58,849 nucleotides of DNA from Akkermansiaceae bacterium (GCA_025457665.1 JALOTY010000015.1:1-58849); one strand, 5' to 3'; shown: positions 1 through 9,109, counted from the stretch's first letter. A program made the numbers and translations. The notes: a model not told the origin generated them from the letters alone.

Positions 1-66
1 AAACACTCCTCCCTCGGCTACCTCACCCCGGCCAAATTCGAGGCCGATTTAAACACCACAAACTAA
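1..66 (+). CDS. IS3-family transposase (OrfB), C-terminal tail only
   Basis: The first 21 codons of the window read in frame to a TAA at 64-66 and end in HSSLGYLTPAKFEA followed by a short tail. This is the characteristic C-terminus of the DDE integrase domain (rve) of IS3-family OrfB transposases, where an H(S/P)SLGY.TP..F motif closes the domain. Only the tail lies in the window, so activity cannot be judged; the catalytic DDE residues would be upstream of position 1. It reads towards the window and is followed within 30 bases by what may be the end of the element. Family assignment is confident from the motif; the subgroup is not determinable. Confidence 0.82.
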   Translation, partial: KHSSLGYLTPAKFEADLNTTN

Positions 67-94
67 CAAAAATTTGGTCCAAAAATCCGTTGCA
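67..94. repeat. probable right end of the IS3-type element
   Basis: Immediately after the transposase stop, the sequence TTTGGTCCAAAAATCC followed by GTTGCA has the look of an IS3-family terminal inverted repeat, and IS3 ends usually finish in CA, here at 93-94. The left end is outside the window, so neither the inverted repeat match nor a target duplication can be checked. The exact boundary is a guess. Confidence 0.4.
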
Positions 95-136
95 TCTCAC
101 CTTGGAAATTGAGCCGTTCAAGGGGTGCTGTTGTCA

Positions 137-1558
137 TCACTGCTGGATCAGCTCGATCATCCCCCGGCCCATGGCTTCGCCGATTTGCATGTAGGTCCCG
201 GCGTTTTGGTGGTAGTGGAACCCCTGTTCCTTGGGGGAGTCTTCGACCTTGGGGAAGAAATCGCGGGTGTCCACGGTCTTCACATTTCCTTTGAATTCCG
301 GGTATTTGCCGCTGGCGCCATCGACGGCGAGTTGGGCGTTGGCGACGGTCAGGCCGTTGCCTTCACGAGCTTCATTGCCGCAGCCCACGGCCACGAGGAA
401 GGGGGCGGTGGGTGCATCGAAATCCTTTCTGAAGGAGTGAATGAGGCGGACGAGGTTTTGTTCATAGCGTGCGGCATGGACCTCACTGCCGGTGTCCTTG
501 TGGCCTTGAAACCAAACGAATCCGGCGATCTCGAATCCGCGGCCTTCCCAGTGGGGGAAGTTTTGATCGAAGTCTGCCAGCACCGCCTTGGCGGCGGTGA
601 CGCAGTCGTCGTATTGCTTGCCGGCATACCAGTTCACGCTCTTCGGTTCCTCACCCTTTTTCCATGAGGGCGCGGTGTCCTTGTAGCCGGCATAGACCGT
701 GCCATCGACTTCATAGCGTTCGCTGCCGGGAGGGAGGAAATCCCAAGCGAGGCCGCGGTTGCCTTGGGAGGTTTTGAGGAGCAGCACCGGCTCGTCATGG
801 AAATCGCCGATCAAGTGTCCGAACCCAAGTTCCGGGCCGATCTGGCTTTCGCCCGCGCCGCATCCGATGCTCAGCCATTTGTTGGCGGTGGCGGTGACGA
901 CTCCCTTGTACCAGACATCGTTCCGCGAAACCCATTCGCCGTCCTGATCGATGAGATAGGGGAACTTTCCCTGCTCCTTGACGAGAGTGGTGAGCGTGCC
1001 GGGGACATCGAGTCGGGTGGTCCAGCCGAGACCATTGGCATCGGCGGTGAGATAAGTGATCTGAAATGGCACCTTGCGTCCGGCTTCGAGCTTGATGCCC
1101 TTTTTCATCTGCTTGCCGCCGGGTTCGAAGCGATGCACTTCGATGCCATCGATGCTCATGATGTTGTGCGTGGATCCGCCATATCCCGGTCGAAATTCGA
1201 AGACGCCGCTGGTTTTCGGATTCAGGGTTCCGCGAACGACCTGCGTGCCTCCGCCGGGAAAGGGAGTGGGCTGGCCACCGCCGAAGCTGGCGAGCTTGAG
1301 GGTCTTGATGGGGGTGAGGCTGTTGTAGTCTTTGGCGGCATCGTAAGCCCCTTCATAGACGGAGACCACGGGATCGATGAACTCATCTCCCCAACGGACG
1401 CCACCGCTTGTCACCTGGCCGATGCCGACCATGTTGGATTGACCCGAGAGGATGTAGACCTTCACCGGTTTTTCCGCGGCGATCGTCGTGATGGGGAAAA
1501 GGACGGAAATCGCCATGCCGATGGCGACGGACAAGGGGCGGAGAGATCGGGGTTTCAT
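137..1558 (-). CDS. secreted sialate O-acetylesterase-like (SASA/SGNH) enzyme
   Basis: This 473-residue protein starts with a signal peptide (MKPRSLRPLSVAIG...TIAA) and continues directly into VYILSGQSNMVG, the block I nucleophile motif (GQSN) of the SASA family (Pfam DUF303) of carbohydrate esterases. Near the C-terminus FVWFQGHKD followed by YEQNLVRLI matches the second conserved SASA block. The central part carries an inserted beta-rich region, making it longer than the minimal ~280-residue domain. An upstream extension of the reading frame to 2167 overlaps the GntR gene and is not credible; the ATG at 1556-1558 gives a proper signal peptide. Members deacetylate sugars in polysaccharides or glycans in the periplasm or outside the cell. 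The upstream GntR regulator on the same strand may control it (inference). Confidence 0.82.
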   Translation of the reverse strand: MKPRSLRPLSVAIGMAISVLFPITTIAAEKPVKVYILSGQSNMVGIGQVTSGGVRWGDEFIDPVVSVYEGAYDAAKDYNSLTPIKTLKLASFGGGQPTPFPGGGTQVVRGTLNPKTSGVFEFRPGYGGSTHNIMSIDGIEVHRFEPGGKQMKKGIKLEAGRKVPFQITYLTADANGLGWTTRLDVPGTLTTLVKEQGKFPYLIDQDGEWVSRNDVWYKGVVTATANKWLSIGCGAGESQIGPELGFGHLIGDFHDEPVLLLKTSQGNRGLAWDFLPPGSERYEVDGTVYAGYKDTAPSWKKGEEPKSVNWYAGKQYDDCVTAAKAVLADFDQNFPHWEGRGFEIAGFVWFQGHKDTGSEVHAARYEQNLVRLIHSFRKDFDAPTAPFLVAVGCGNEAREGNGLTVANAQLAVDGASGKYPEFKGNVKTVDTRDFFPKVEDSPKEQGFHYHQNAGTYMQIGEAMGRGMIELIQQ

Positions 1559-1694
1559 GGGATGGGGTTGGCGAGGAAACAGGAAGAGAGGATTGGATGG
1601 CGCGAGACTCTGCCGTTCCAAGGATATCCGCGATGCAAATCCATGAATCGACCTGCCCGCAAAAGGGCCAGGTGGGTGGCGGAGTTCGGGGGAA

Positions 1695-2396
1695 TCAGGC
1701 TTTGGGATTTTCCACGACGTCGATGAACTGTCGGCGGGAATGGAGCAGGTGGCGGCGCATGGCGGCGGCGGCATCCTGGGCATTGCCGGACTCGATGGCG
1801 GCGAGCACCGCGCGGTGGAAATCGATGACCTCGTCGAACCAGTCATGATCCCCGCGGTTCGATTGGGCGAACTCGATGCAGCGTTTTTCGAGGGCGGTGA
1901 GCATCGTATCGTAGAGTCGGTTTCCCGAGGCCTTGGCGATGGCGAGGTGGAAGGCGATGTCGGCCTCGCTGAAGGCCTGCAAGTCGCCCTTGGCGGCGAC
2001 CATGCGTTCGATCGCCTTGCGGATGGCGCTGATCTGGCGGGCGCTGCCGCGATTGGTGGCGAGGCGGGCGCATTCGGATTCGATGAGGATGCGGAAGTCG
2101 ATGAGTTCGAGGAAATCCGGGGTTCCGACGAGGGCAGAGTAGGTTTCGATCGCCGAGCCGAGGGCATCGAGTGAGGGGTCGGCGATGTAGGTCCCGGAGC
2201 CTTTCAAAGTCCGCAGCAGGCCACGGCCGCGGAGTTGCTGGATGGCCTCGCGGATGACGGTGCGGCTGGCATCGAAGCGGGCGCAGAGTTTTTCTTCGGA
2301 GGGCAGGCGTTCGCCGGAAGGGAGGGTGCCGGCCAGGATTTCCTTTTCGAGCGTTCCGACGATGGAGGCGCTGAGGCGTTGCATGGGCGGGAGCAT
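1695..2396 (-). CDS. GntR/FadR-family transcriptional regulator
   Basis: The N-terminal part has the winged helix of GntR proteins: GTLPSGERLPSEEKLCARFD, then SRTVIREAIQQLRGRGLLRT, GSGTY. The C-terminal ~130 residues are all-helical with FxELIDFRILIESE and HLAIAKASGNRLY, matching the FCD ligand domain of the FadR subfamily. The length of 233 residues is typical. FadR-type regulators usually respond to sugar acids or other organic acids. The gene precedes the carbohydrate esterase by 136 bases in the same orientation, so local control of that gene is plausible. An internal methionine at residue 5 is an equally possible start. Confidence 0.9.
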   Translation of the reverse strand: MLPPMQRLSASIVGTLEKEILAGTLPSGERLPSEEKLCARFDASRTVIREAIQQLRGRGLLRTLKGSGTYIADPSLDALGSAIETYSALVGTPDFLELIDFRILIESECARLATNRGSARQISAIRKAIERMVAAKGDLQAFSEADIAFHLAIAKASGNRLYDTMLTALEKRCIEFAQSNRGDHDWFDEVIDFHRAVLAAIESGNAQDAAAAMRRHLLHSRRQFIDVVENPKA

Positions 2397-2515
2397 CGCA
2401 TGGGGATGGACGGGAATGCACGGAGGAAGCGCGGAAATTGGCGATTTCCTGCCCGCGCCCTCATTTCCGGGTTTACCCGCACGGACATCTCCTTAGGTTT
2501 GAGGCCCAGACAGGC

Positions 2516-3274
2516 ATGAGTGGAGATGTGGAAAGGAAACTCGACACCCTGCAAGCCATCGAGCTTGCCGAAGGGGTGGAGGTCCGCCTGCGCATCGCGG
2601 GGCCGATTCTGCGGGGCGGGGCGCTGCTGCTCGACGTGCTCATCCAGTGGCTGCTGATCGGTGCGCTCACTTTGCTCTTCGCTTTGACCGTGGGCTGGGT
2701 CGCAGGCGGTCAGATGAGCTGGGGGGTGGTGCAGTTGCTGTGGTTCTTTTTCAGTTGGTGGTATCCGGTGTTTTTCGAAGCGGGGAAATGGGGGGCAACC
2801 CCTGGCAAAAAGGTCTTCGGGCTGCGGGTCGTGCAGGTTTCCGGTTCGCCTATCACCTTCGGCCAAGCGATCCTGCGGAATTTCCTGCGGGTGGCCGATG
2901 GGATGCCATTCATGATCGGCTACGGGGTGGCGGGCCTGATTCCGACCTTCGGGATCGGTCTGGCGACGATGCTGGCCACCTCCCGATTCCAGCGTCTCGG
3001 CGACCTGGCGGCGCGGACCGTGGTGATTTACGATCGGGTTCCGGCAGAGCCTTTGGCCCCTTCGCCCCCGGCCTTGGAATCCATCCCGCCGGGAGTCGCC
3101 CTGCGTCCCGAGGAAATCCGTGCTGTCGGAGCATTCCGGGATCGTGCCGGGCTGTGGTCGGAGGGCCGGAGAATCGAAATCGGCGATCACGCCCGCGAAC
3201 TGACCGGGTCCGCCGGGTCGGCGGGGGTGACGAGACTCATGGGCATTGCCCGCTGGCTGCAAGAAAGGAAGTGA
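2516..3274 (+). CDS. RDD-family membrane protein
   Basis: A 252-residue protein whose middle section has two hydrophobic helices (LLIGALTLLFALTVGWVAGG and VVQLLWFFFSWWYPVFFEAG) followed by GATPGKKVFGLRVV, the signature region of the RDD family (named for conserved Arg and Asp residues). A third hydrophobic stretch follows the amphipathic FGQAILRNFLR. Function of RDD proteins is poorly defined; some have been linked to ion transport. The ATG at 2516 is chosen over an in-frame upstream codon because the N-terminus MSGDVERKLD resembles family starts. It is the first gene of a six-gene overlapped cluster, one base before the next start. Confidence 0.85.
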   Translation: MSGDVERKLDTLQAIELAEGVEVRLRIAGPILRGGALLLDVLIQWLLIGALTLLFALTVGWVAGGQMSWGVVQLLWFFFSWWYPVFFEAGKWGATPGKKVFGLRVVQVSGSPITFGQAILRNFLRVADGMPFMIGYGVAGLIPTFGIGLATMLATSRFQRLGDLAARTVVIYDRVPAEPLAPSPPALESIPPGVALRPEEIRAVGAFRDRAGLWSEGRRIEIGDHARELTGSAGSAGVTRLMGIARWLQERK

Positions 3275-3275
3275 C

Positions 3276-4238
3276 GTGAAGGAAACCGATTTCGAGCAAC
3301 GACGCATGGCGGCCTGGCAGGAATTTGACCAGATGGTCACCGCCGTGGAAAAACGCCAGACTCCTCCCGGCAGTCACGAACTGCCGCGCCGTTTCCGTGA
3401 AGTCTGTGCGGATCTCTCGCTGGCCACGCATCGGATGTATCGGGGATCGACGATCGATCGGCTCAACGCCCTGGTGATCCGCGGCTACAAGCTGCTTTAC
3501 CGTCGCCGACGCCATGCGGCGGAGGGATTGGTGCGCTTTGTGGGCGATACCTTTCCTGCGGCCGTCCGGGCGGATGCGCGATTGTTCTGGCTGTGCAGTG
3601 TTTTGTTCTGGCTGCCCTTTTTCGGGATGTTGGGGATGGCCTGGATCGATCTCGATTGGGTTCAAGCCATCCTCGGTCCGCAAGGCATGGCGAGCATGGA
3701 GCAGATGTACGGCAAGGATAGTGATTCGCTCGCGGCGATGCGGGATGAATTCGGATCGAACTTCGCGATGTTCGGTCACTACATCCGCAACAACATCGGG
3801 ATCGATTTCAAGATCTTCGCCGGGGGCATCGTGGCCGGTTTGGGGACGATGTTTTATCTCGTTTACAACGGTCTGGCGATCGGTTCCGCCGCCGGCTATG
3901 TGAGCTATGCGGGAAATCCCACGGCTTTCTGGACCTTTGTGGTCGGGCATTCCTCCTTTGAATTGATCGGCATGGTGATTGCCGGTGTCGCCGGGATGAA
4001 GCTCGGCATGGCGGTCCTGCGGCCGGGGCGGATGACGCGGGCCAAAGCCATCGGCGTGGCGGCGAAGGGGGCCTTGCCCTTGATTCTCGGGGCGGCGGGC
4101 ATGACGGCGATCGCGGCGGTGATCGAGGGTTTCTGGTCGGCGCAGGATTTCCCGCATGCCGTGAAATATGCCTTTGGCGGAACCATGTGGGCGCTTCATT
4201 TCGCCTACTTCGGTCTGTTGGGAAGGAGGTCGGCTTGA
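3276..4238 (+). CDS. SpoIIM-like (stage II sporulation protein M family) membrane protein
   Basis: This 320-residue protein begins at a GTG one base after the previous stop, with AAGGAAG as ribosome binding site. An N-terminal cytoplasmic helical part (about 1-90) is followed by four or more membrane helices, including LFWLCSVLFWLPFFGMLGMA, the IKIFAGGIVAGLGTMFYLVYNG segment and VVGHSSFELIGMVIAGVAGM. The H(S/G)xxEL element in that last helix is typical of the DUF95/SpoIIM family. The organism has no sign of sporulation here; in non-sporulating bacteria the family is found with RDD, DUF4129, MoxR and DUF58 genes, exactly as here. The molecular role is unknown. Confidence 0.85.
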   Translation: MKETDFEQRRMAAWQEFDQMVTAVEKRQTPPGSHELPRRFREVCADLSLATHRMYRGSTIDRLNALVIRGYKLLYRRRRHAAEGLVRFVGDTFPAAVRADARLFWLCSVLFWLPFFGMLGMAWIDLDWVQAILGPQGMASMEQMYGKDSDSLAAMRDEFGSNFAMFGHYIRNNIGIDFKIFAGGIVAGLGTMFYLVYNGLAIGSAAGYVSYAGNPTAFWTFVVGHSSFELIGMVIAGVAGMKLGMAVLRPGRMTRAKAIGVAAKGALPLILGAAGMTAIAAVIEGFWSAQDFPHAVKYAFGGTMWALHFAYFGLLGRRSA

Positions 4239-5674
4239 AGCTGGAGGCTGTGACCGCCGAACTCCGCCCGCGGAGCGACTGGGAGGCGGTGGATCTGGGG
4301 TTGGCCCTGGTGAGGCGTGACTTTCGCAAGGTCTTCGCCGCCTGGTGGCTGGGGATGTTGCCGATGCTTCTGCTGTCCTCGCCCTTGCTCATTTTCGGGT
4401 TCCCCGGGTGGTTTCTCGTGCTTTTCTGGTGGTGGGTGCCGGTCGCTTCGCGGATGGCGCTCTTTCACCTCAGCCGGCATCTTTTCGGGGAGGTGCCGTC
4501 GGCCGCCGATTGGTGGCGCGAGCTTCCCCGTGCCTGTTTCCGGCGTTTCGGCTATCGGATGTTATGGGCGCGACTGTCCCACTGGCGGCCTCTGACCATG
4601 GCGGTGGAGGATCTCGAAGGCCTGCGTGGCAAGGCCTACCGCAACCGCTGCCGGGTGCTCATGCGGCGCGGGGATTCCACCCTGGTGATGCTGGCGATGT
4701 GGAAATGCGGGCTGACCCTGTGGCTGGCGCTTTCCCTTTTCTGTCTGCTGGTGCTGCTGCTTTCCCAGGCCGCCCAGGACGAATGGTCACTGGCGTTCCA
4801 GATGTTTTTCAGTGGCGGCAATCTCGTGCTTCCACCCAGCGGCAAGGCGGCGATCCTGCTTTCGCTGATGCTGGGGATTTCGTTGACCGACCTCTTTGTC
4901 ACCGGAGCGGGCTTCGGGATCTACGTGAACCATCGTACCTGGATCGAGGGCTGGGATGTCGAGCTGGCCTTCCGGCGCATGGCGACGAGGATCGCCCGGG
5001 TGGTGGCGGCGCTCGCCTTGGCCTTTCTGCTGATTCCGAACGCAGGGGCGGAAGAGGGGGACAAGGAGAGAATCGAAAGGATCCTCAAGGACCCGGCCTT
5101 CGAGGTTCACACGGAAAAGGAAGTCCGCTGGCTGCCGGCCGATTGGTGGAATTTCAATTTCAACTCTCCCAGCGCGGGTTCGGGCGGATCGTTCGGTTGG
5201 GTTCTGACCTTGATCCAGGTTTCCGGCATCGTCCTGCTGGTGGCCCTGCTGGCCTGGCTGATCTATCGATTCCGCCATGTCTTCCAGCGGGGTGGTGGCG
5301 GGGGCGCCGCGCCGGCCCGGGCGAAGGCGCGGGTGGTGATGGGCATGGAGGTGGGCGAGGAAACCTTGCCGGAGGACATCACCGGGGCCGCCCTGCGGGC
5401 ATGGCGGGAGGGGCGGGCGCAGGAGGCCCTGGGGCTGCTTTACCGCGGGGCGATTTCCTGGATGATCGGCGATGGCGGAGTGGGGATCGCCGAGTCCGAT
5501 ACCGAGTCCGACTGCCTGCGCCGCGTGCGCGAGGCGGGGCTACGGCAAACGCAGTATTTCGAGGGTCTCACCGATGTCTGGATGCGTCTGGCCTACGCGC
5601 GGCAATTGCCGGGGGATCCGGTGGTCGAGCAGCTCTGCGCGCAATGGCCTTTCCGGAAAGGGGGGCTGCCGTGA
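4235..5674 (+). CDS. membrane protein with C-terminal DUF4129 domain
   Basis: The gene starts at a TTG that overlaps the previous stop (TTGA) and is preceded by a strong GGAAGGAGG site. The 479-residue product has five or so N-terminal hydrophobic segments, then a periplasmic part (WLPADWWNFNFNSPS), another membrane helix (VSGIVLLVALLAWLIYRF) and a C-terminal cytoplasmic domain with GRAQEALGLLYRGAISWM and CLRRVREAG, which is the DUF4129 pattern. DUF4129 domains often occur near transglutaminase-like and MoxR/DUF58 genes. The basic residues after the last helix suggest the DUF4129 part is cytoplasmic (positive-inside rule). No enzymatic motif is apparent. Confidence 0.82.
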   Translation: MKLEAVTAELRPRSDWEAVDLGLALVRRDFRKVFAAWWLGMLPMLLLSSPLLIFGFPGWFLVLFWWWVPVASRMALFHLSRHLFGEVPSAADWWRELPRACFRRFGYRMLWARLSHWRPLTMAVEDLEGLRGKAYRNRCRVLMRRGDSTLVMLAMWKCGLTLWLALSLFCLLVLLLSQAAQDEWSLAFQMFFSGGNLVLPPSGKAAILLSLMLGISLTDLFVTGAGFGIYVNHRTWIEGWDVELAFRRMATRIARVVAALALAFLLIPNAGAEEGDKERIERILKDPAFEVHTEKEVRWLPADWWNFNFNSPSAGSGGSFGWVLTLIQVSGIVLLVALLAWLIYRFRHVFQRGGGGGAAPARAKARVVMGMEVGEETLPEDITGAALRAWREGRAQEALGLLYRGAISWMIGDGGVGIAESDTESDCLRRVREAGLRQTQYFEGLTDVWMRLAYARQLPGDPVVEQLCAQWPFRKGGLP

Positions 5675-6756
5675 GGTGGTTTTGGATGCTTGTTCTCGGG
5701 GGCTTGCTGCTGTCGTCCTGCAAGAAGGTCGAAAGCACGCGCGAGGTGGGCCACAAGGGCATGGCAAGGATCAATCCCTACCTCGCGGCCCAGCGCTTTC
5801 TCGGGGATCAGGGCTATGAGGTGCAGGATGCGTTGCGGTGGCCGGATTTCGACGAGAAATCGCCATCGATGGTGGTTCTGCCCCTCTCCGTGCTGAATGC
5901 GGAAGGTTTTGTGGATGACCTTGCGGAATGGGTCCAATGGGGCGGGCATGCGGTCATCCTGTTAGATCATGCGGAATCCGGGGTGGACGATTGGGATTCG
6001 CTGGATGGTTTGGGTTGGGGTGAGGAGGAAGAGGCATTGCCGGGTGAAGGGTGGCTTCAGGAAATCGGGCTTCAGGTCGAGGATGCCGTAGATGAATCCA
6101 CGGACGAAGTGGAGGTCGAGGGCGGGAAATTCGAAGTTTGGATGGAAAGCGCACGGAGGGTGGGGGATGGATTCATCGATTCCCGTGAATTGCAGTATGG
6201 CCGGGTGACTGTGGTGGCGGATGCACGACCCTTCCGGAACCGATGGATCGGCGATTACGATCACGCCTCCCTGCTGAGGAGTCTGGCCGAGCTTTCGCCT
6301 GATGACGGTCCGGTGATTTTCCTGCGTTTCGCCTCCGTGTCCTTCTGGACCTTGCTCTGGGAACGTGCCTGGCCGGCGGTGATCGGTTTGCTCGTGGTGG
6401 TTTTCCTCTGGCTGTGGAAGAACCTTCCGCGTTTCGGACCGCTGGATTCCAAGGAGTCGACCAACCTGCTTCGTGCCGCCGGGCATCACCTGGAGGCCCT
6501 CGGGGGCTTTCACTGGCAACTCGATCGTGCCCGCGCGCTGCTGCATCCTTTGCGGGAATCGCTCATGGAGCGGGCGCAGCGGATGGCCATCGCCAGTGGC
6601 CAGGCCGATGCGGATCTTTTCGAGCTGTTAGGCGAGCGGAGCGGCATCGGCCGCGAACGCGCCCAGCGGGCGATGCTTCAGGAAGCGCCCAAGGATTCCG
6701 CCAGTTTCACCCGTCTGACCGCCGATCTTCAATCCATTCACCGATCCCTGCCATGA
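5671..6756 (+). CDS. DUF4350 lipoprotein/membrane protein
   Basis: A GTG start overlaps the upstream stop (GTGA). The product is 361 residues with an N-terminal hydrophobic segment ending in LLLSSC, a lipobox-like site. NPYLAAQRFLGDQGYEV is the typical start of the DUF4350 domain (a GATase-like fold), followed by MVVLPLS and HAVILLDHAESG. A single membrane helix at about residues 228-250 (WPAVIGLLVVVFLWLWKN) precedes a C-terminal helical cytoplasmic part containing LLRAAGHHLEALGGFHW. Family members sit between DUF4129 and MoxR genes in many bacteria. If the lipobox is used the N-terminus would be anchored in a membrane; it may instead be an uncleaved signal anchor. Confidence 0.82.
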   Translation: MRWFWMLVLGGLLLSSCKKVESTREVGHKGMARINPYLAAQRFLGDQGYEVQDALRWPDFDEKSPSMVVLPLSVLNAEGFVDDLAEWVQWGGHAVILLDHAESGVDDWDSLDGLGWGEEEEALPGEGWLQEIGLQVEDAVDESTDEVEVEGGKFEVWMESARRVGDGFIDSRELQYGRVTVVADARPFRNRWIGDYDHASLLRSLAELSPDDGPVIFLRFASVSFWTLLWERAWPAVIGLLVVVFLWLWKNLPRFGPLDSKESTNLLRAAGHHLEALGGFHWQLDRARALLHPLRESLMERAQRMAIASGQADADLFELLGERSGIGRERAQRAMLQEAPKDSASFTRLTADLQSIHRSLP

Positions 6757-7766
6757 ACGAATCCGCCGAACCCGAGTCATTTCCTGTCGCTGCCGAGCCG
6801 GTGGCTCCGCCGCCGATGTCCCATGCGGCATCGATCGCCAATCGCATGCGCGAGCAGATCGAGCGGGCGGTGCTGGGACAAAGGGAGGTGATTCACCAGG
6901 TTTTGGCGGCACTTTTGGCGGGCGGTCATGTTCTGTTAGAAGGCAAGCCGGGGCTGGGCAAAACCCAGTTGGTGCTGGCGATGGCGCGGAGTTTCGGCGG
7001 CCACTTCGGACGGATTCAATTCACTCCGGACCTCATGCCATCGGATGTGACCGGTTTCCGGCTTTTCGACATGAAGAGCCAGACCTTCCAGCTCCGCCAT
7101 GGTCCGGTTTTCACCCACCTTCTTTTGGCCGATGAAATCAACCGCGCTCCGGCGAAAACGCAGTCGGCACTGCTCGAAGTGATGCAGGAAAGACAGGTGA
7201 CGATCGATGGCGAAACGCTGCCCTTGAGTCCGCCTTTCATGACTCTGGCGACGCAGAATCCGATCGAACACGAAGGAACCTATCCGCTGCCCGAGGCGCA
7301 GTTGGACCGTTTCCTGATGAAGGTGCTGCTGGACTATCCGGAGGCGCAGTCGGAGCGTGAGATTGTATCGAGATCCGCTGCGGAGGCACCGGGTCAATCT
7401 CCGGTGGCGAAGGTGGAAATGGTGGCCTCGCCGGAAGACATCGTCCGCGCCCAGGCGGAAACGGCGGCGGTGCGGGTGGTGACGGAGGTGGTGGACTACG
7501 CGGTGGCCATCGTGCAGGCCACCCGTTCATCGCGGGCGGTGGCGTTGGGCGCGGGAACGCGTGGAGCGATCGCCCTGGTGAGGATTGCCAAGGCGATTGC
7601 GATCCTCCACGGCCGCGACTATGTGATTCCCGACGACATCAAGGCGGCATCGCTGCCGGTGCTGCGTCACCGCGTGCAGCTTGCGCCGGAAGTGGCGATC
7701 GGCGGGCAGGGGGTGGATGAAATCCTGCGCAACCTTGTGGACTCCGTGCCAGCACCTCGCCAGTGA
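6753..7766 (+). CDS. MoxR-family AAA+ ATPase
   Basis: The 337-residue protein has Walker A EGKPGLGKT at about residues 63-71, a MoxR-specific FTPDLMPSDVTG block, Walker B LLLADEINRAP, and sensor 1 LATQNPIEHEGTYPLPEAQ. These are diagnostic of MoxR. A C-terminal lid (VLRHRVQLAPE) completes the domain. The first ~25 residues are Pro/Glu-rich and probably disordered. MoxR ATPases act as chaperones for neighbouring vWA-containing proteins; the partner here is the DUF58 protein encoded next, whose GTG overlaps this stop. Start and stop overlaps (ATGA with the upstream gene) indicate translational coupling along the cluster. Confidence 0.95.
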   Translation: MNESAEPESFPVAAEPVAPPPMSHAASIANRMREQIERAVLGQREVIHQVLAALLAGGHVLLEGKPGLGKTQLVLAMARSFGGHFGRIQFTPDLMPSDVTGFRLFDMKSQTFQLRHGPVFTHLLLADEINRAPAKTQSALLEVMQERQVTIDGETLPLSPPFMTLATQNPIEHEGTYPLPEAQLDRFLMKVLLDYPEAQSEREIVSRSAAEAPGQSPVAKVEMVASPEDIVRAQAETAAVRVVTEVVDYAVAIVQATRSSRAVALGAGTRGAIALVRIAKAIAILHGRDYVIPDDIKAASLPVLRHRVQLAPEVAIGGQGVDEILRNLVDSVPAPRQ

Positions 7767-9067
7767 TTCCGGACGCACGATTCCTGTGGCTCGGCATCGC
7801 GTGGGCCGTTCTGGGCGTGATCGCCGCGGTCGATCGTGGCGTCGTGACCGCCTGGTGGATCGCCGGTGGGCTGTTAGGCTTTGTGGCCCTGGTGGATTTG
7901 TTGTGGTGCCGATGGTCTTCAAGGATCGAATTCACAAGGCGTCTGCCGAACCGTTTTGCCGTGGGCGAGGCGGGGACGGTTTCCCTGCGGATCCGCAATG
8001 AAGGGCGGCGGAGGATGGAAGTGCAATGGTTCGACGGCATCCCCGAGGGAGCAACGACGGAGGCGCTGCCATGGCGTGGAAGGATTCCCGCAGGAAAAGT
8101 GGCGGAGGTGGACTATCCCTTGGTGCTCATGGAAAGGGGTTGGGCGGAGTTCCCCCTGGCTCATGGTCGCTTGCGTTCCCCGCTGGGCTTGTGGTGGTGG
8201 GGAAAAACCTTCGGCAGTGAAGAGCGGATCAAGGTTTACCCCGATTACGAGCCAGTGCTGCGCTTTGCCTTGTTGGCGATGGATGCACGGCAGGAGCAGA
8301 TGGGCATCGTGCGTCGATCCATCGCCGGTCACAGCCGCGATTTCCATCAGTTGCGCGAGTATCGGGAAGGGGATCCCTTGGCGCAGATTGACTGGAAAGC
8401 CAGTTCGCGGAGGATGAATCTCATCAGCCGGGAATTCCAGGAACAGCGGAACCAGACCCTGGTCTTTTTGCTCGATACGGGACGGCGGATGAGGGCGATC
8501 GATGGTCGGCTCCCGCAGTTTGACCACTGTTTGAATGCCCTGCTTTTGCTGTCCTACATCGCGCTGCGTCAGGGCGATCAGGTGGGCGTGCAAGCCTTTG
8601 GCGGTGCGGACCGCTGGCTGCCTCCAGTGAAAGGGGGGCATTCCATGCCGGTGCTGTTGAATCATCTTTTCGACTATCAGACCAGCTCGGAGCCCAGTGA
8701 TTTCGCGGCGGCGGCGGAGCGCTTGCAGATGCGGCAGCGGCGGAGATCGATGGTGGTGCTGATGACCAATCTCCGCGGCGAGGATGCGGGCGATCTGGTG
8801 CCTGCGTTGAGAATCCTTTCCGCCCGCCATCTGGTGGTGCTGGCGAGCCTGCGGGAGAAATCCTTGCAAGAAGCGCGACGGAACCCGGTCGCTGACTTTG
8901 ATGCCGCGCTGAGGTTTGCGGCAGCGGAATACTACGATCGGGAAAGGTCGGAGGTCCTGGCAACCTTGCGAAGTCACGGGGTGATCACCCTGGATGTTTC
9001 TGCGGAAGAGCTTCCGGTGGCTTTGGCGAACCGCTATCTCGAAATCAAGGCGGCTGGGCGACTGTGA
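7763..9067 (+). CDS. DUF58 (vWA-like) protein
   Basis: Two membrane helices at the N-terminus (FLWLGIAWAVLGVIAAV and WIAGGLLGFVALVDLLW) are followed by an extracytoplasmic-looking beta domain, then HSRDFHQLREYREGDPLA followed by QIDWKASSR at about residues 191-217, the hallmark of DUF58. After it, FLLDTGRRMR replaces the canonical DxSxS metal site of vWA domains. The protein (434 residues) is the predicted client of the MoxR ATPase encoded just upstream. The GTG start overlaps the moxR stop. In other bacteria such pairs are linked to envelope stress or enzyme maturation, but no specific role can be assigned here. Confidence 0.92.
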   Translation: MIPDARFLWLGIAWAVLGVIAAVDRGVVTAWWIAGGLLGFVALVDLLWCRWSSRIEFTRRLPNRFAVGEAGTVSLRIRNEGRRRMEVQWFDGIPEGATTEALPWRGRIPAGKVAEVDYPLVLMERGWAEFPLAHGRLRSPLGLWWWGKTFGSEERIKVYPDYEPVLRFALLAMDARQEQMGIVRRSIAGHSRDFHQLREYREGDPLAQIDWKASSRRMNLISREFQEQRNQTLVFLLDTGRRMRAIDGRLPQFDHCLNALLLLSYIALRQGDQVGVQAFGGADRWLPPVKGGHSMPVLLNHLFDYQTSSEPSDFAAAAERLQMRQRRRSMVVLMTNLRGEDAGDLVPALRILSARHLVVLASLREKSLQEARRNPVADFDAALRFAAAEYYDRERSEVLATLRSHGVITLDVSAEELPVALANRYLEIKAAGRL

Positions 9068-9109
9068 GTTGGCGAATGCGATATTCTTGATTGCCGAGCG
9101 GTCCTCATC

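Noticed and set aside
125..1726. Long plus-strand open frames opposite the SASA esterase gene
   Set aside because: They are shadows of the minus-strand gene; translations lack conserved motifs, while the minus strand has the signal peptide and GQSN motif.
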